From an uncultured Bacilli bacterium (GTDB taxonomy: Bacteria > Bacillota_I > Bacilli_A > RF39 > UBA660), in contig CAQRXS010000003.1 in the NCBI GenBank assembly GCA_948874605.1, positions 1 to 40,486 of the forward strand: a DNA stretch of 40,486 nucleotides. The letters are read 5' to 3'. A model generated the notes under the pieces. It ran no database searches, had not been told where the DNA came from, and worked only from the letters and a program-made list of their open reading frames with translations. The translations under genes were made by a program, and so were the position numbers. Position 1 is the stretch's first letter. Each line of letters begins with the position of its first letter. This document shows positions 32,512-40,486 of the stretch, piece by piece.

Positions 32512-33630
32512 ATGATTTGGTATGTTGGGTTATTTGCTTTAATTGCAATAGTTGCTGTTATGATAGAACGATATAAAGATACGAAACTAAAAACATTTTT
32601 AGAAATATTAGTATTACTTATTTTAGTATTATTTTCAGGAACAAGATATCGCTTGGGTGGATATGATTATGGAATATATGAAGATATTTTTTTTGGAGCT
32701 CCAAAATGGAGTAGTTTTACACTAAGTACAACAAACCAATATGGTACAGAAATTGGGTATCTTTTCTTAAATTCTCTTATAAAAGGTCTCGGTTTTAATT
32801 TCTATGGTTTTACGTTAATACATTCTGGCTTTTTCTATATTCTATTTTATCTTGCCTTAAAAAAATACAATTTAAATTTTGGCTATATCTTAATCGTTTT
32901 TTTATATAAACTTTTCATCTTTAATACCTTTGTTAGTATGAGACAATCTATCGTGTTAGTTTTATTCTTGTTTTCTGTGCGCTATATATTAGAAAAAAAA
33001 TGGCTCAATTACTACGCCATTATAATTCCTTGCTGTTTCATCCATAGTAGTGCATTATTTTTACTACCAGTGTATTTCATTCAAAAAGTTAAATTTACGC
33101 AAAAAACATTAATCTTATATTCTACTGTTTTCTTTCTTTTATTCTTACTTAATTATACAGGAATATATATATTTAACCCTATGAATCTTTTACAACGATT
33201 TTTTGCAAATAGTTCTATTATGTTAACAAAAGTAGATCAATACTTTACAGAATCCGCATCTGTGAATATCTTAAACATAGTTGAGTGTTATGGAATAATA
33301 ATTCTTTTAATCTTTCATTTTGATAAGGTATACCAATCAAAAGAGCAAAAACTATTTATAAATTTATTTTTAATGCTAATTCCTATTGTAACTTTTTTTA
33401 GAAGCTTTGAAATCATGATACGTTTACGGGATTATTTCGCAATTTTTATGGCATTTGTTCTAAGTTATATCTATAAATTGTATCCAGATAAAGACAAACA
33501 ATTATTTTATTTAATGACCATAATAGTATGTTTTGCAGGATTTTTCCGCTACGTTTATCAGTATGACAACGGTTCTTTAAGAGATTATCAAAGCTATATC
33601 ACTGAAGGAATTTCAATTAGGGAGGAATAA
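32512..33630 (+). CDS. EpsG-family polysaccharide polymerase (Wzy-like)
   Basis: A 372-residue integral membrane protein with about ten helices. The EpsG-like opening MIWYVGLFALIAIVAVM and the FSGTRYRLGGYDYGIYEDIF segment (about 41-60) match the family that polymerises repeat units outside the membrane. Further marks are FVSMRQSIVLVLFLFS and IHSSALFLLPVYF. ATG 32512 follows GAAGTGAGGTG; the in-frame GTG at 32500 lies in that RBS. The next gene starts directly after its stop. Confidence 0.85.
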   Translation: MIWYVGLFALIAIVAVMIERYKDTKLKTFLEILVLLILVLFSGTRYRLGGYDYGIYEDIFFGAPKWSSFTLSTTNQYGTEIGYLFLNSLIKGLGFNFYGFTLIHSGFFYILFYLALKKYNLNFGYILIVFLYKLFIFNTFVSMRQSIVLVLFLFSVRYILEKKWLNYYAIIIPCCFIHSSALFLLPVYFIQKVKFTQKTLILYSTVFFLLFLLNYTGIYIFNPMNLLQRFFANSSIMLTKVDQYFTESASVNILNIVECYGIIILLIFHFDKVYQSKEQKLFINLFLMLIPIVTFFRSFEIMIRLRDYFAIFMAFVLSYIYKLYPDKDKQLFYLMTIIVCFAGFFRYVYQYDNGSLRDYQSYITEGISIREE

Positions 33631-33631
33631 T

Positions 33632-34498
33632 ATGATTACAGTGTTTACCCCAACTTATAATCGAGTAAAAAAATTAAAAGAGTTATATAAAAGTTTAATC
33701 TCACAAACCAATCAAGATTTTGAGTGGCTTATCGTGGATGATGGGTCAACAGACAATACATTAGAATATTTAAAAAAAATTCAAGAAGAGAAAATCATTA
33801 AGATACGTTACGAAAAACAAGAAAATTCTGGAAAGCATATTGCATTTAATAAAGGTATTAGTTTAGCGCGTGGCAAAGTATTTATCTGTGTAGACTCAGA
33901 TGACACCTTAACTTCGAATGCCATAGAAAGAATTGCTTTCTATGCAAAAAAATATGAGAAAGAAAAAAATCTTTGTGGCTTTTGTTTTTTAAAAGGATAC
34001 GATCAAAATCGTGCTGTAACAAATGAGTATAAATCCCATGAATTTAGAGAGAATTATAATACATACATTATAAACGGAAACTTTCAAGGAGATAAATGCG
34101 AAGTATTTTATACAGACGTATTAAAAAAATATTCTTTCCCAAAACTTGGTAGTGAAAAATTTCTAGCAGAAGGTTTTTTATGGAGTAGAATAGCGAGAAG
34201 TTATGACACGATTTTTATTAATGAAATAATATATCTATGTGAGTATTTAGAAGACGGTCTTTCAAGGTCTGGAAGAGCACTTCGTGTGCGAAATCCTTAT
34301 GCTGGAATGTATCATGCCTACGAATATTTAGACTCTTGTTACTCCACGAAAATAAGAATAAAAAATATGTTACTATTTTTAACATATTCAAGATTTGCCA
34401 AATATAAAGGAAAAGAAAAAAGAGGAGTTTTAAAGTTATCTATGACTTTACCTAGTTGGTTACTATATCATTATTGGAAAAGAAAGTACGGTGACTAA
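33632..34498 (+). CDS. Family 2 glycosyltransferase
   Basis: A 288-residue GT-A fold enzyme. ITVFTPTYNRVKKLKELYKSL at the N-terminus, then WLIVDDGSTDNT (about 34-45, nucleotide-binding Asp) and FICVDSDDTL (about 86-95, the DXD metal site). The C-terminal third is variable and likely sets acceptor specificity. RBS GGGAGGA lies in the end of the polymerase gene. Sugar and linkage cannot be predicted. Confidence 0.9.
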   Translation: MITVFTPTYNRVKKLKELYKSLISQTNQDFEWLIVDDGSTDNTLEYLKKIQEEKIIKIRYEKQENSGKHIAFNKGISLARGKVFICVDSDDTLTSNAIERIAFYAKKYEKEKNLCGFCFLKGYDQNRAVTNEYKSHEFRENYNTYIINGNFQGDKCEVFYTDVLKKYSFPKLGSEKFLAEGFLWSRIARSYDTIFINEIIYLCEYLEDGLSRSGRALRVRNPYAGMYHAYEYLDSCYSTKIRIKNMLLFLTYSRFAKYKGKEKRGVLKLSMTLPSWLLYHYWKRKYGD

Positions 34499-35545
34499 AT
34501 GAAAAAAATTTTGCATGTTTATCCTAAGTTAAATATTGGGGGAACGGAAAAAGTAATGGAGAATATTATTAAAAACATGGATTCCCAAAAATACAAATTT
34601 ACAATCTTAACGGAGGAAAAAGGAACTGGAGAAGAAATATTTTTAAAGTTAGGAGTAGAAATTAAGCAAATAAAAGCGTCAGACAATTACTGGGGACAAG
34701 TAGAAACATTTTTACAACAAGAAAAATTTGATGTGATTCATGTCCATAACTATGAGAAAATGGGTTCTATGCTAAAAATAGCAAAAAATAATAATATTAA
34801 AGTTCGCATCGCTCATTCTCACGTCTCACGCATCGCGCCTGTTTGGATGAAATTTTTAAAAAGTATGAAAAGTTATACTACAAAAAAATATGCGACTCAT
34901 TATGTTGCATGTTCTGTGGATGCTGCCAAATGGCTATTTCAAAGAAAAAGTAAAAAAAGTAGTATTTTAAAAAATGGAATTAGTCCTAAGATATTTCAAT
35001 ACGATGAGAAAACTCGCGAGCAAGTGAGAAAAAAATTAGCAATTCAACCGACTGATTTTGTCATAGGTATCGTAGCGCGTCTTTCAAAAGAGAAGAATCA
35101 CAGTTTTATTATTGATCTTTTGGCTAATATAAAAGATTCAAATATAAAACTTCTTGTAGTAGGGGATGGGCCATTAATGCAAGATTTAAAAGAACAAGTA
35201 AAATCTCATGCTTTAGAAAAAAAAGTTATATTTACTGGAGCTGTTCTAAATCCAGAAAACTACTACAATGCTTTAGACTTATTTGTTTTACCATCTTTTT
35301 ATGAGGGCCTTGGTTTATCAGCTGTAGAGGCTCAATATAATGGGTTATATACGTTGGTTTCTACAAACGTTCCAGTTGATGCTGATATCAAAGAAGGTTT
35401 ATTCGCACGCATCCCATTAGAACAAAGTATATGGAAAGAAAAAATTATAGAGAAAAAAAAGCAAAAGTTATCTCGCTGTAAAATAAAGTCCAAAGAGTAT
35501 GACATGAAAGAGAATATAAGGGTCTTAGAAAGGATTTACGAGTAG
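34499..35545 (+). CDS. Family 4 glycosyltransferase (EpsF-like)
   Basis: A 348-residue GT-B enzyme with the EpsF-type opening MKKILHVYPKLNIGGTEKVMENI, VIHVHNYEKMG, IVARLSKEKNHSFIIDLL, and EX7E in YEGLGLSAVEA (about 275-285). The start directly follows the preceding stop (TAAATG), so it is cotranslated. It resembles the exopolysaccharide EpsF enzymes of Bacillus and Streptococcus; the transferred sugar is unknown. Confidence 0.9.
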   Translation: MKKILHVYPKLNIGGTEKVMENIIKNMDSQKYKFTILTEEKGTGEEIFLKLGVEIKQIKASDNYWGQVETFLQQEKFDVIHVHNYEKMGSMLKIAKNNNIKVRIAHSHVSRIAPVWMKFLKSMKSYTTKKYATHYVACSVDAAKWLFQRKSKKSSILKNGISPKIFQYDEKTREQVRKKLAIQPTDFVIGIVARLSKEKNHSFIIDLLANIKDSNIKLLVVGDGPLMQDLKEQVKSHALEKKVIFTGAVLNPENYYNALDLFVLPSFYEGLGLSAVEAQYNGLYTLVSTNVPVDADIKEGLFARIPLEQSIWKEKIIEKKKQKLSRCKIKSKEYDMKENIRVLERIYE

Positions 35546-35546
35546 T

Positions 35547-36581
35547 ATGAAAATCGCAATTATTACCATTACAAATGGGGCAAATTATGGGAATCGTCTC
35601 CAAAATTATGCCACACAATATTTTCTAGAAAAAAACTTTGATTGTATCTGTGAAACATTAAAAAATAATTCTTCGACATTAGTATATTCCCTTCGAAATA
35701 AATTAAAAAAGAAAATAATAAGTCCACGTGAAGAAATATTTAATCAGTTTAATGAACAATATATTCATTTTTCAAATATCTCTATTAGCAATTGGAGCCG
35801 AGAAAAAAAGTTAAAAGATTATGATATCTTTTTATGTGGTAGTGATCAAATTTGGAATTCTTCCTTTAAAGAAAATGATAAAGCAAATTTCGGATATTTT
35901 ATAAAAACAAAGCCAGTAATTTCTTTTGCAGCAAGTTTTGGCACAGACGAAATTGAAAAAAACAAGAAAAAAAAATATGCCAAATACTTAAATCATTTGA
36001 GTGGCATTTCCGTAAGAGAAGAAAAAGGCTCTGAGATTGTGAAAGAATTAATCAACAAGCCGTGTGAAGTATTAGTAGATCCTACAATGCTATTAAATGC
36101 AAGTGAATGGGAGTCACTTATGAAAAAGCCTTCTGTTATGCCAACGAAATACATATTAACTTATTTTTTAGGAAATGTCTCAAAAGAACGCAAAGCAAAA
36201 ATAGAAAAATACGCGAAAGAAAATGATTGTGAGATAATCAATTTAATGGACAAAAACGGCAAATACTATAATATGGGGCCAAGTGAATTCTTATATCTTG
36301 AAAAAAATGCCTTTTTAGTTTGTACAGATTCTTTTCATTCCTGTGTTTTTGCCATTTTATTTAACACGCCATTCTTAATATTTGATAGAGAGGATGTAAT
36401 GGTAAATATGAATTCTAGAATAAATACTTTATTACAAAAATTTCATTTAGAGCATCATAGATTTGCAAATCAAATGAATCGAGAAGAACTACAAATAAAT
36501 ACAAAAGAAATTGAATCAATTTTACTTTCAGAAAGAAAAAAAAGCTTAAAATTTTTAAATCATTATATGAAAGGACTCTAG
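35547..36581 (+). CDS. Polysaccharide pyruvyl transferase family protein
   Basis: A 344-residue member of PF04230, which adds ketal-linked pyruvate from PEP to sugars (CsaB, EpsO, WcaK types). The opening MKIAIITITNGANYGNRLQNYA, the middle FLCGSDQIWN, FAASFGTDEI and GISVREEKGSEIV, and the late TDSFHSCVFAILFNTPF are family landmarks. Pyruvylation would give the polysaccharide negative charge. It lies one base after the GT4 gene. Confidence 0.9.
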   Translation: MKIAIITITNGANYGNRLQNYATQYFLEKNFDCICETLKNNSSTLVYSLRNKLKKKIISPREEIFNQFNEQYIHFSNISISNWSREKKLKDYDIFLCGSDQIWNSSFKENDKANFGYFIKTKPVISFAASFGTDEIEKNKKKKYAKYLNHLSGISVREEKGSEIVKELINKPCEVLVDPTMLLNASEWESLMKKPSVMPTKYILTYFLGNVSKERKAKIEKYAKENDCEIINLMDKNGKYYNMGPSEFLYLEKNAFLVCTDSFHSCVFAILFNTPFLIFDREDVMVNMNSRINTLLQKFHLEHHRFANQMNREELQINTKEIESILLSERKKSLKFLNHYMKGL

Positions 36582-36583
36582 GT

Positions 36584-38107
36584 ATGTTAGAAAGAAATGA
36601 AAGAAAATTTGGTGTTATTTTATCTTACACCGCGATTATTGTAAACACATTGATTCAATTATTATATACCCCATTTTTGACAAACTGTTTAGGACAAAGT
36701 GAATATGGAATGTATTCTTTAGTATCTTCCATTATTGGTTATTTAACCGTTTTAGATTTGGGATTTAGTAATGCAATAGTTGTATACACAGCAAGATATC
36801 GTACTCAAAAAAAAGAAAAAGAAATGAAAAAACTACATGGTATGTTTTTCTTTCTATTTTGTGTAATTGGTTGCATCGCCGCCATATTAGGAGTAATTCT
36901 TTCTTTAAATGTTTCAAATATTTTTGGGACTTCCATGTCTTCAGCAGAATTAGAAAAAACCAGAATCATGATGTTTATCCTAACATTTAATCTTACAATA
37001 ACATTTCCTTTTAGTATTTATTCTTCAATCATTAATGCTTATGAAAAATTTGTATTCCAAAAAATCCTAACCATTGTAAGTGCCCTATTAAAACCACTTC
37101 TTATGATTCCTTTGCTTTTTCTAGGTTATAAATCGATTACGATGACAATTATTATTACGGTTATCAATATAGCAGTTTTACTATTAAATTATCTTTATTG
37201 TAAAAAGAAATTAAAGGTAAGTGTTAAATTTCTAGGATTTGATAAAAAACTCTTTTTAGAAATATTTTCCTATTCCTTTTTCATTTTTCTAGGAAGTATT
37301 GTGGATAAAATCAATTGGAGTGTAGACCAGTTCATACTAGGGGCAGTATCAGGGACTGTCGCGGTATCATTATATGCGGTAGCAAGTCAAATCAATAGTT
37401 TATTCGTGAGTTTATCAGCATCTTTTACAGGTATTTTTTTACCTAAAATAACAACTATGGTCACGAGCAAATGTAGTGATAAAGAAATATCAAATGAGTT
37501 TATTAAAGCTGGAAGAATTCAATATTATATCATTTTTCTACTTGTAAGTGGTTTTACTCTACTAGGACAAGAGTTCTTTAGAGTATGGGTTGGACCAGAA
37601 TATGACACTTCTTATTATATTGTTCTAATCTTGGTAATCCCGCTTAGTTTTGTCATTATTCAAAATGTTGGTCTTAGTATTTTACAAGCCAAAAATCTGT
37701 ATAAATTTCGTAGTATTCTATATATATTTATTGCTATAAGTAACATTTTTGTAAGCATTATTCTAGCTAAACTATATGGAGGTATAGGATCTGCGATAGG
37801 AACCTCACTGGCCTTAATAATTGGAAATATTATTATTATGAATATATATTATTATAAAAAAGCCAAGATAAATACACCTAAATTTTGGACTGAAATTATA
37901 AAAATTTCTATTCCATTTATCATACCTATAACAATTACCATAATTTTAAAAAACATAATTTCTTTACATGGTATTACTTACTTATTAGTTTTTGGTAGTA
38001 TTTACACTATTTTATATAGTATAGTTGCTTATTACTTATCAATGAATAATTATGAAAAAAAATTAGTTTATTCTATATTTCGAAAATTTAAAAGGAGTCA
38101 AAAATGA
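36584..38107 (+). CDS. Polysaccharide repeat-unit flippase (Wzx-like)
   Basis: A 507-residue MOP-superfamily transporter with 12-14 helices, typical for Wzx. The N-terminus has RKFGVILSYTAIIVNTLIQLLYTPFLTNCLGQSEYGMYSL, the normal start of this family. It flips undecaprenyl-linked repeat units to the outer face for the EpsG-like polymerase. Overlaps the next gene by four bases. Confidence 0.92.
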   Translation: MLERNERKFGVILSYTAIIVNTLIQLLYTPFLTNCLGQSEYGMYSLVSSIIGYLTVLDLGFSNAIVVYTARYRTQKKEKEMKKLHGMFFFLFCVIGCIAAILGVILSLNVSNIFGTSMSSAELEKTRIMMFILTFNLTITFPFSIYSSIINAYEKFVFQKILTIVSALLKPLLMIPLLFLGYKSITMTIIITVINIAVLLLNYLYCKKKLKVSVKFLGFDKKLFLEIFSYSFFIFLGSIVDKINWSVDQFILGAVSGTVAVSLYAVASQINSLFVSLSASFTGIFLPKITTMVTSKCSDKEISNEFIKAGRIQYYIIFLLVSGFTLLGQEFFRVWVGPEYDTSYYIVLILVIPLSFVIIQNVGLSILQAKNLYKFRSILYIFIAISNIFVSIILAKLYGGIGSAIGTSLALIIGNIIIMNIYYYKKAKINTPKFWTEIIKISIPFIIPITITIILKNIISLHGITYLLVFGSIYTILYSIVAYYLSMNNYEKKLVYSIFRKFKRSQK

Positions 38108-38970
38108 AAGGGAAAACATGTGCAATTCTATGGAACTTCATTCATTCTATAGGAGATGTCATTGAAGAAAAAGTTCTATTAGAAACAGATGAAAAAAAAT
38201 ATTTATTTGGACTAAACTTTAGTGTTTTATTAGGCCTTTTAATCATGTCATTATTTTTTCCAATGAAACTTACCATGATATCTTGTGTAGCTATTTTTCT
38301 ATATACAATAGCTTTTACAGGAGGCGATTACTGCTACGCAAAATCTATTGTCCATGTACCATTAGGTCTTGCTAATTTAATTAGCTCTGGAGGGTTATTC
38401 ATAAATTTAATTTGTGATATTATATTAGGATATGTAAAACCAAATATTATATTTTTTATTTTGTTTTTAGTTTTCTTTTTTAGTGTTACTGCATTTTCAG
38501 CCGAAACAAATAAAATGAAAAAAGAAATTCAAAATAAGAAAGTAGATTTAGCTTATATATTTTTGCTTATAACATCAACTATTTTTTATGCTGCCGAACC
38601 ATACTTTATTAAACTAGCAAATAGCCTTGGAGCAAATGAATCAGGAATTAATATTATTTCATCACTTTTTGCAACTATTTGGTGGGGTTTGGTTTATTTC
38701 AAAACAAGAAAAAAAGATTCAAAAGAAGAAAGTCAAAAACTAGGTTGGAAAATTTTTCTATTAGGCGCTATTTATACAATAACGAGCATTCTTTATATGA
38801 AGGCTTACGCAGATGGAGCCCCAGTCATTATTTCTTTAATTTTACAACTTCAAGTATTTATAATCGTGATTATTTCGGTAATTCAAAAAACGGATAAAAT
38901 GAATGCAAAAAAAATACTTTATCTCATTCTTAGTGTATTAAGTTTAGTTTTTATGGCTTTGCTAAATTAA
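38104..38970 (+). CDS. DMT/EamA-family transporter
   Basis: A 288-residue protein with about ten helices in two five-helix halves, the EamA duplication. The N-terminal half ends near residue 135 and the second begins around VDLAYIFLLITSTIFYAAEPYF. The substrate is unknown. The ATGA overlap with the flippase gene and RBS AAAGGAG place it at the end of the polysaccharide operon, so export of a precursor or a lipid-linked sugar is possible, but this is inference. Confidence 0.8.
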   Translation: MKGKTCAILWNFIHSIGDVIEEKVLLETDEKKYLFGLNFSVLLGLLIMSLFFPMKLTMISCVAIFLYTIAFTGGDYCYAKSIVHVPLGLANLISSGGLFINLICDIILGYVKPNIIFFILFLVFFFSVTAFSAETNKMKKEIQNKKVDLAYIFLLITSTIFYAAEPYFIKLANSLGANESGINIISSLFATIWWGLVYFKTRKKDSKEESQKLGWKIFLLGAIYTITSILYMKAYADGAPVIISLILQLQVFIIVIISVIQKTDKMNAKKILYLILSVLSLVFMALLN

Positions 38971-39015
38971 TCTATAGAATGTAGTACTTTTTCTATAAAC
39001 GTGTATAAAAGATAG

Positions 39016-39046
39016 TTGACTTTAGGGGAGGGGTATATGATAAAAT
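39016..39046 (+). promoter_or_regulatory. Promoter with a G-rich spacer, first surface protein
   Basis: TTGACT (39016-39021), then GGGGAGGGG (39025-39033), and overlapping -10 candidates TATGAT (39036-39041, spacer 14) and TAAAAT with extended TG (39041-39046, spacer 19). The G tract is interrupted by one A, which should reduce slippage relative to the copy at 40426. Confidence 0.65.
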
Positions 39047-39074
39047 CATCATAGTAGAAAGCTATGGTGTTTTT
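39016..39074 (+). repeat. Direct repeat, copy 1: promoter and leader of the surface protein gene
   Basis: Matches 40426-40486 apart from one base in the -35 (TTGACT versus TTGACA), the A inside the G tract, and two extra G in copy 2. The last 41 bases (39034-39074) are identical in both. They include the self-complementary ATGATAAAATCAT and CATAG/CTATG, which could form leader hairpins. Confidence 0.95.
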
Positions 39075-39076
39075 GT

Positions 39077-40429
39077 ATGAGTTTAAAAAGATTTCGAGAA
39101 GAAAATAAGAAAAAGAAGCAAATTATAATCTTTACTATTGTTTGTATTCTTTTAATAGCAGGAGTATTTTTGTATCAGTCTTATGCTTTATTTGAAACAA
39201 AAGATAATTTTAATGTTGTAAGTGGAAATGTTGAGAATCCGGGAGACATCTCTTTTGCATTTTATGTGAATGACGAGATTGTTTTAGAAGCACCTAGTAA
39301 AGAAAGTAATTTAGCCCTTTCTGAAAAATCAAATTGTAATAATGGCGTAACCGTAAGCTGGAACGTTGATTCTTGGAATGCTTCCGTAGATTATTCTAAT
39401 TATAAACAAGAGAATACTTCAAAAACAAAATGTAATTTATTTTTTAGAGATGCTATGTATTCTGATTATATTACATCTTGTGGTGAGAATGGAAATACAG
39501 CGGTTGATTGTATGAAAAAATACAGTGATAAAGATACAATCAATTTAGCTTATGATGAAACCGTAGATAACAATTTAAGATATATAGGTGCTAATCCCGA
39601 TAATTATGTATCATTTAATAACGAATTATGGCGAATCATTGGAGTTATGGAAAATATTGAGGATGGAACAGATAAAAAAGAAACAAGAATTAAATTAATA
39701 CATGAAGAATCAATAGGAAGATATGCTTGGGATTCATCTGCATCAAATGTTAATGGTGGTGATGGAGTAAATGAGTGGTCTCAAGCTAAATTAAATACTT
39801 TGTTAAATGATTACTATTATAATAGAAAAACAAATCAAAATTGTTATAACGGTGGGTCTTTAAAATATACAAACTGTAGTTTTGATACAAATGGTATTCA
39901 AGAAGATGCAAAGAATTTATTTAAAGAGGCAGTATGGCATACAGCAGCTTATCGTCATAGTGATTTTACAACCACTTTAATAGATGACTTTTATCTTCAA
40001 GAACATTCTAATTTAACAGGAAAAATATGTACGCAAGGAACAGATCATTGTAATGATAATGTAACTCGTACTGTAAAGTGGACTGGAAAGATTGCTTTAA
40101 TAAGTGGTGCAGATTACGGATATGCTACAAGTGGGAATGAGATTATAACTCGTGAAACTTGTTTGAGTACTCCACTTCGAACTTGGAATCAAGAATGTTA
40201 TGAAAATAATTGGATAAATAAAGGAACAATGTTTTGGTTAATAAATCCAATTGCAGCTTCGGATTTTGCTCATTGGACGTATAATATCAAGTACATTATA
40301 GGGGTTAACGCTGCTAGTGCAGATTGGATTGAAACTTATCCAGCAATTTATTTGAAGGCTAATGTTCAAATAAACGCTGGAAGAGGAACAAAAGAAAATC
40401 CTTATGAATTATTTATAAAAGAAAATTGA
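39077..40429 (+). CDS. Surface-anchored protein of a tandem paralogous family
   Basis: A 450-residue protein with a basic N-terminus and one signal-anchor helix (about 15-33, ending SYALFETKDNFNVVSGNV), then an exported part. Residues about 40-125 look like a beta-sandwich with paired Cys. From about 145 the chain reads IN-LAYDE...LRYIGANPDNYVSFNNELWRIIGV, later IHEESIGRYAWDSS, NEWSQAKLNTLLNDYYY, CTQGTDHCNDNVTRTVKWTGKIAL and GYATSG, with several Cys pairs, ending with YPAIYLKANVQINAGRGT. I have seen this layout in large families in uncultured gut Bacilli; part resembles DUF6273, and a lectin-like fold is possible. Start ATG 39077 has only a weak GGTG RBS. Its TGA stop lies within the next copy's -35. 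Confidence 0.85.
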   Translation: MSLKRFREENKKKKQIIIFTIVCILLIAGVFLYQSYALFETKDNFNVVSGNVENPGDISFAFYVNDEIVLEAPSKESNLALSEKSNCNNGVTVSWNVDSWNASVDYSNYKQENTSKTKCNLFFRDAMYSDYITSCGENGNTAVDCMKKYSDKDTINLAYDETVDNNLRYIGANPDNYVSFNNELWRIIGVMENIEDGTDKKETRIKLIHEESIGRYAWDSSASNVNGGDGVNEWSQAKLNTLLNDYYYNRKTNQNCYNGGSLKYTNCSFDTNGIQEDAKNLFKEAVWHTAAYRHSDFTTTLIDDFYLQEHSNLTGKICTQGTDHCNDNVTRTVKWTGKIALISGADYGYATSGNEIITRETCLSTPLRTWNQECYENNWINKGTMFWLINPIAASDFAHWTYNIKYIIGVNAASADWIETYPAIYLKANVQINAGRGTKENPYELFIKEN

Positions 40430-40458
40430 CATTAGGGGGGGGGGGTATATGATAAAAT
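40426..40458 (+). promoter_or_regulatory. Putative phase-variable promoter with an 11-G spacer tract
   Basis: TTGACA (40426-40431), TTA, eleven uninterrupted G (40435-40445), then -10 candidates TATGAT (40448-40453, spacer 16) and TAAAAT with extended TG (40453-40458, spacer 21). Changing the G number changes the -35/-10 spacing. The -35 includes the stop codon of the preceding gene. Confidence 0.75.
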
Positions 40459-40486
40459 CATCATAGTAGAAAGCTATGGTGTTTTT
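40426..40486 (+). repeat. Direct repeat, copy 2: promoter and leader of the next surface protein gene
   Basis: Second copy of 39016-39074, cut by the window end a few bases before the expected start codon. It shows that the surface protein unit (about 1.41 kb) is tandemly arrayed and that at least one further member follows. Confidence 0.85.

Noticed and set aside
38973..38997. TATAGAA / TTCTATA hairpin after the DMT transporter gene
   Set aside because: Seven-pair AT stem but no T tract after it, so it was not called as the operon terminator.
1..40486. CRISPR arrays, insertion sequences, prophage or rRNA genes
   Set aside because: No regularly spaced repeats, transposase or integrase motifs, phage structural genes or rRNA conserved blocks were seen.

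Overview
The window is AT-rich (roughly 30% GC by eye), uses the standard bacterial code (TAA, TAG and TGA all end real genes) and has Shine-Dalgarno starts and TTGACA/TATAAT-type promoters. Gene content and order point to a walled member of the Bacillota, class Bacilli. The blocks dnaD-nth / ponA-recU / gpsB-rnpB and ymfM-like / pgsA / recA / rny are Bacillus-like synteny. The last gene belongs to a style of surface protein I associate with uncultured gut Bacilli (RF39-type lineages); that placement is inference.

Layout. 1-3200: a secreted orphan protein, CCA-adding enzyme, DnaD and endonuclease III. 3200-6600 (minus strand): recU and a class A PBP. 6600-7680: an unstable gap with a stop-broken ORF and small ORFs, including a 58-residue Cys-rich membrane peptide. 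7680-14750: gpsB, the RNase P RNA, a RodZ-like HTH protein, pgsA, recA with an SOS box, RNase Y, a YneF-like protein, an acidic membrane-anchored protein and an AI-2E-type permease. 14845-19660: an SDR lacking its catalytic Lys, a P-loop kinase, a drastically shortened alanyl-tRNA synthetase, an orphan MvaI/BcnI-like nuclease, tRNA-Pro and tRNA-Arg, and mscL. 19730-24800: phosphoketolase, a two-TM protein, and a YolD / Y-family polymerase SOS pair whose polymerase is broken by one amber codon. 24940-26870: a three-gene sortase operon whose substrate has a non-canonical VKQTG motif. 28300-38970: an exopolysaccharide/capsule operon (fused Wzz/BY-kinase, initiating sugar transferase, glycosyltransferases, EpsG-like polymerase, pyruvyl transferase, flippase, DMT transporter).

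39016-40486: a surface protein gene and the promoter of a following copy. The two promoters are near-identical except for a G-tract between -35 and -10: GGGGAGGGG in the first, eleven uninterrupted G in the second. This is the arrangement expected of slipped-strand phase-variable promoters and is the most interesting signal here. Together the polysaccharide operon, sortase operon and switchable surface proteins form a cell-surface module on the right of a conserved housekeeping block.
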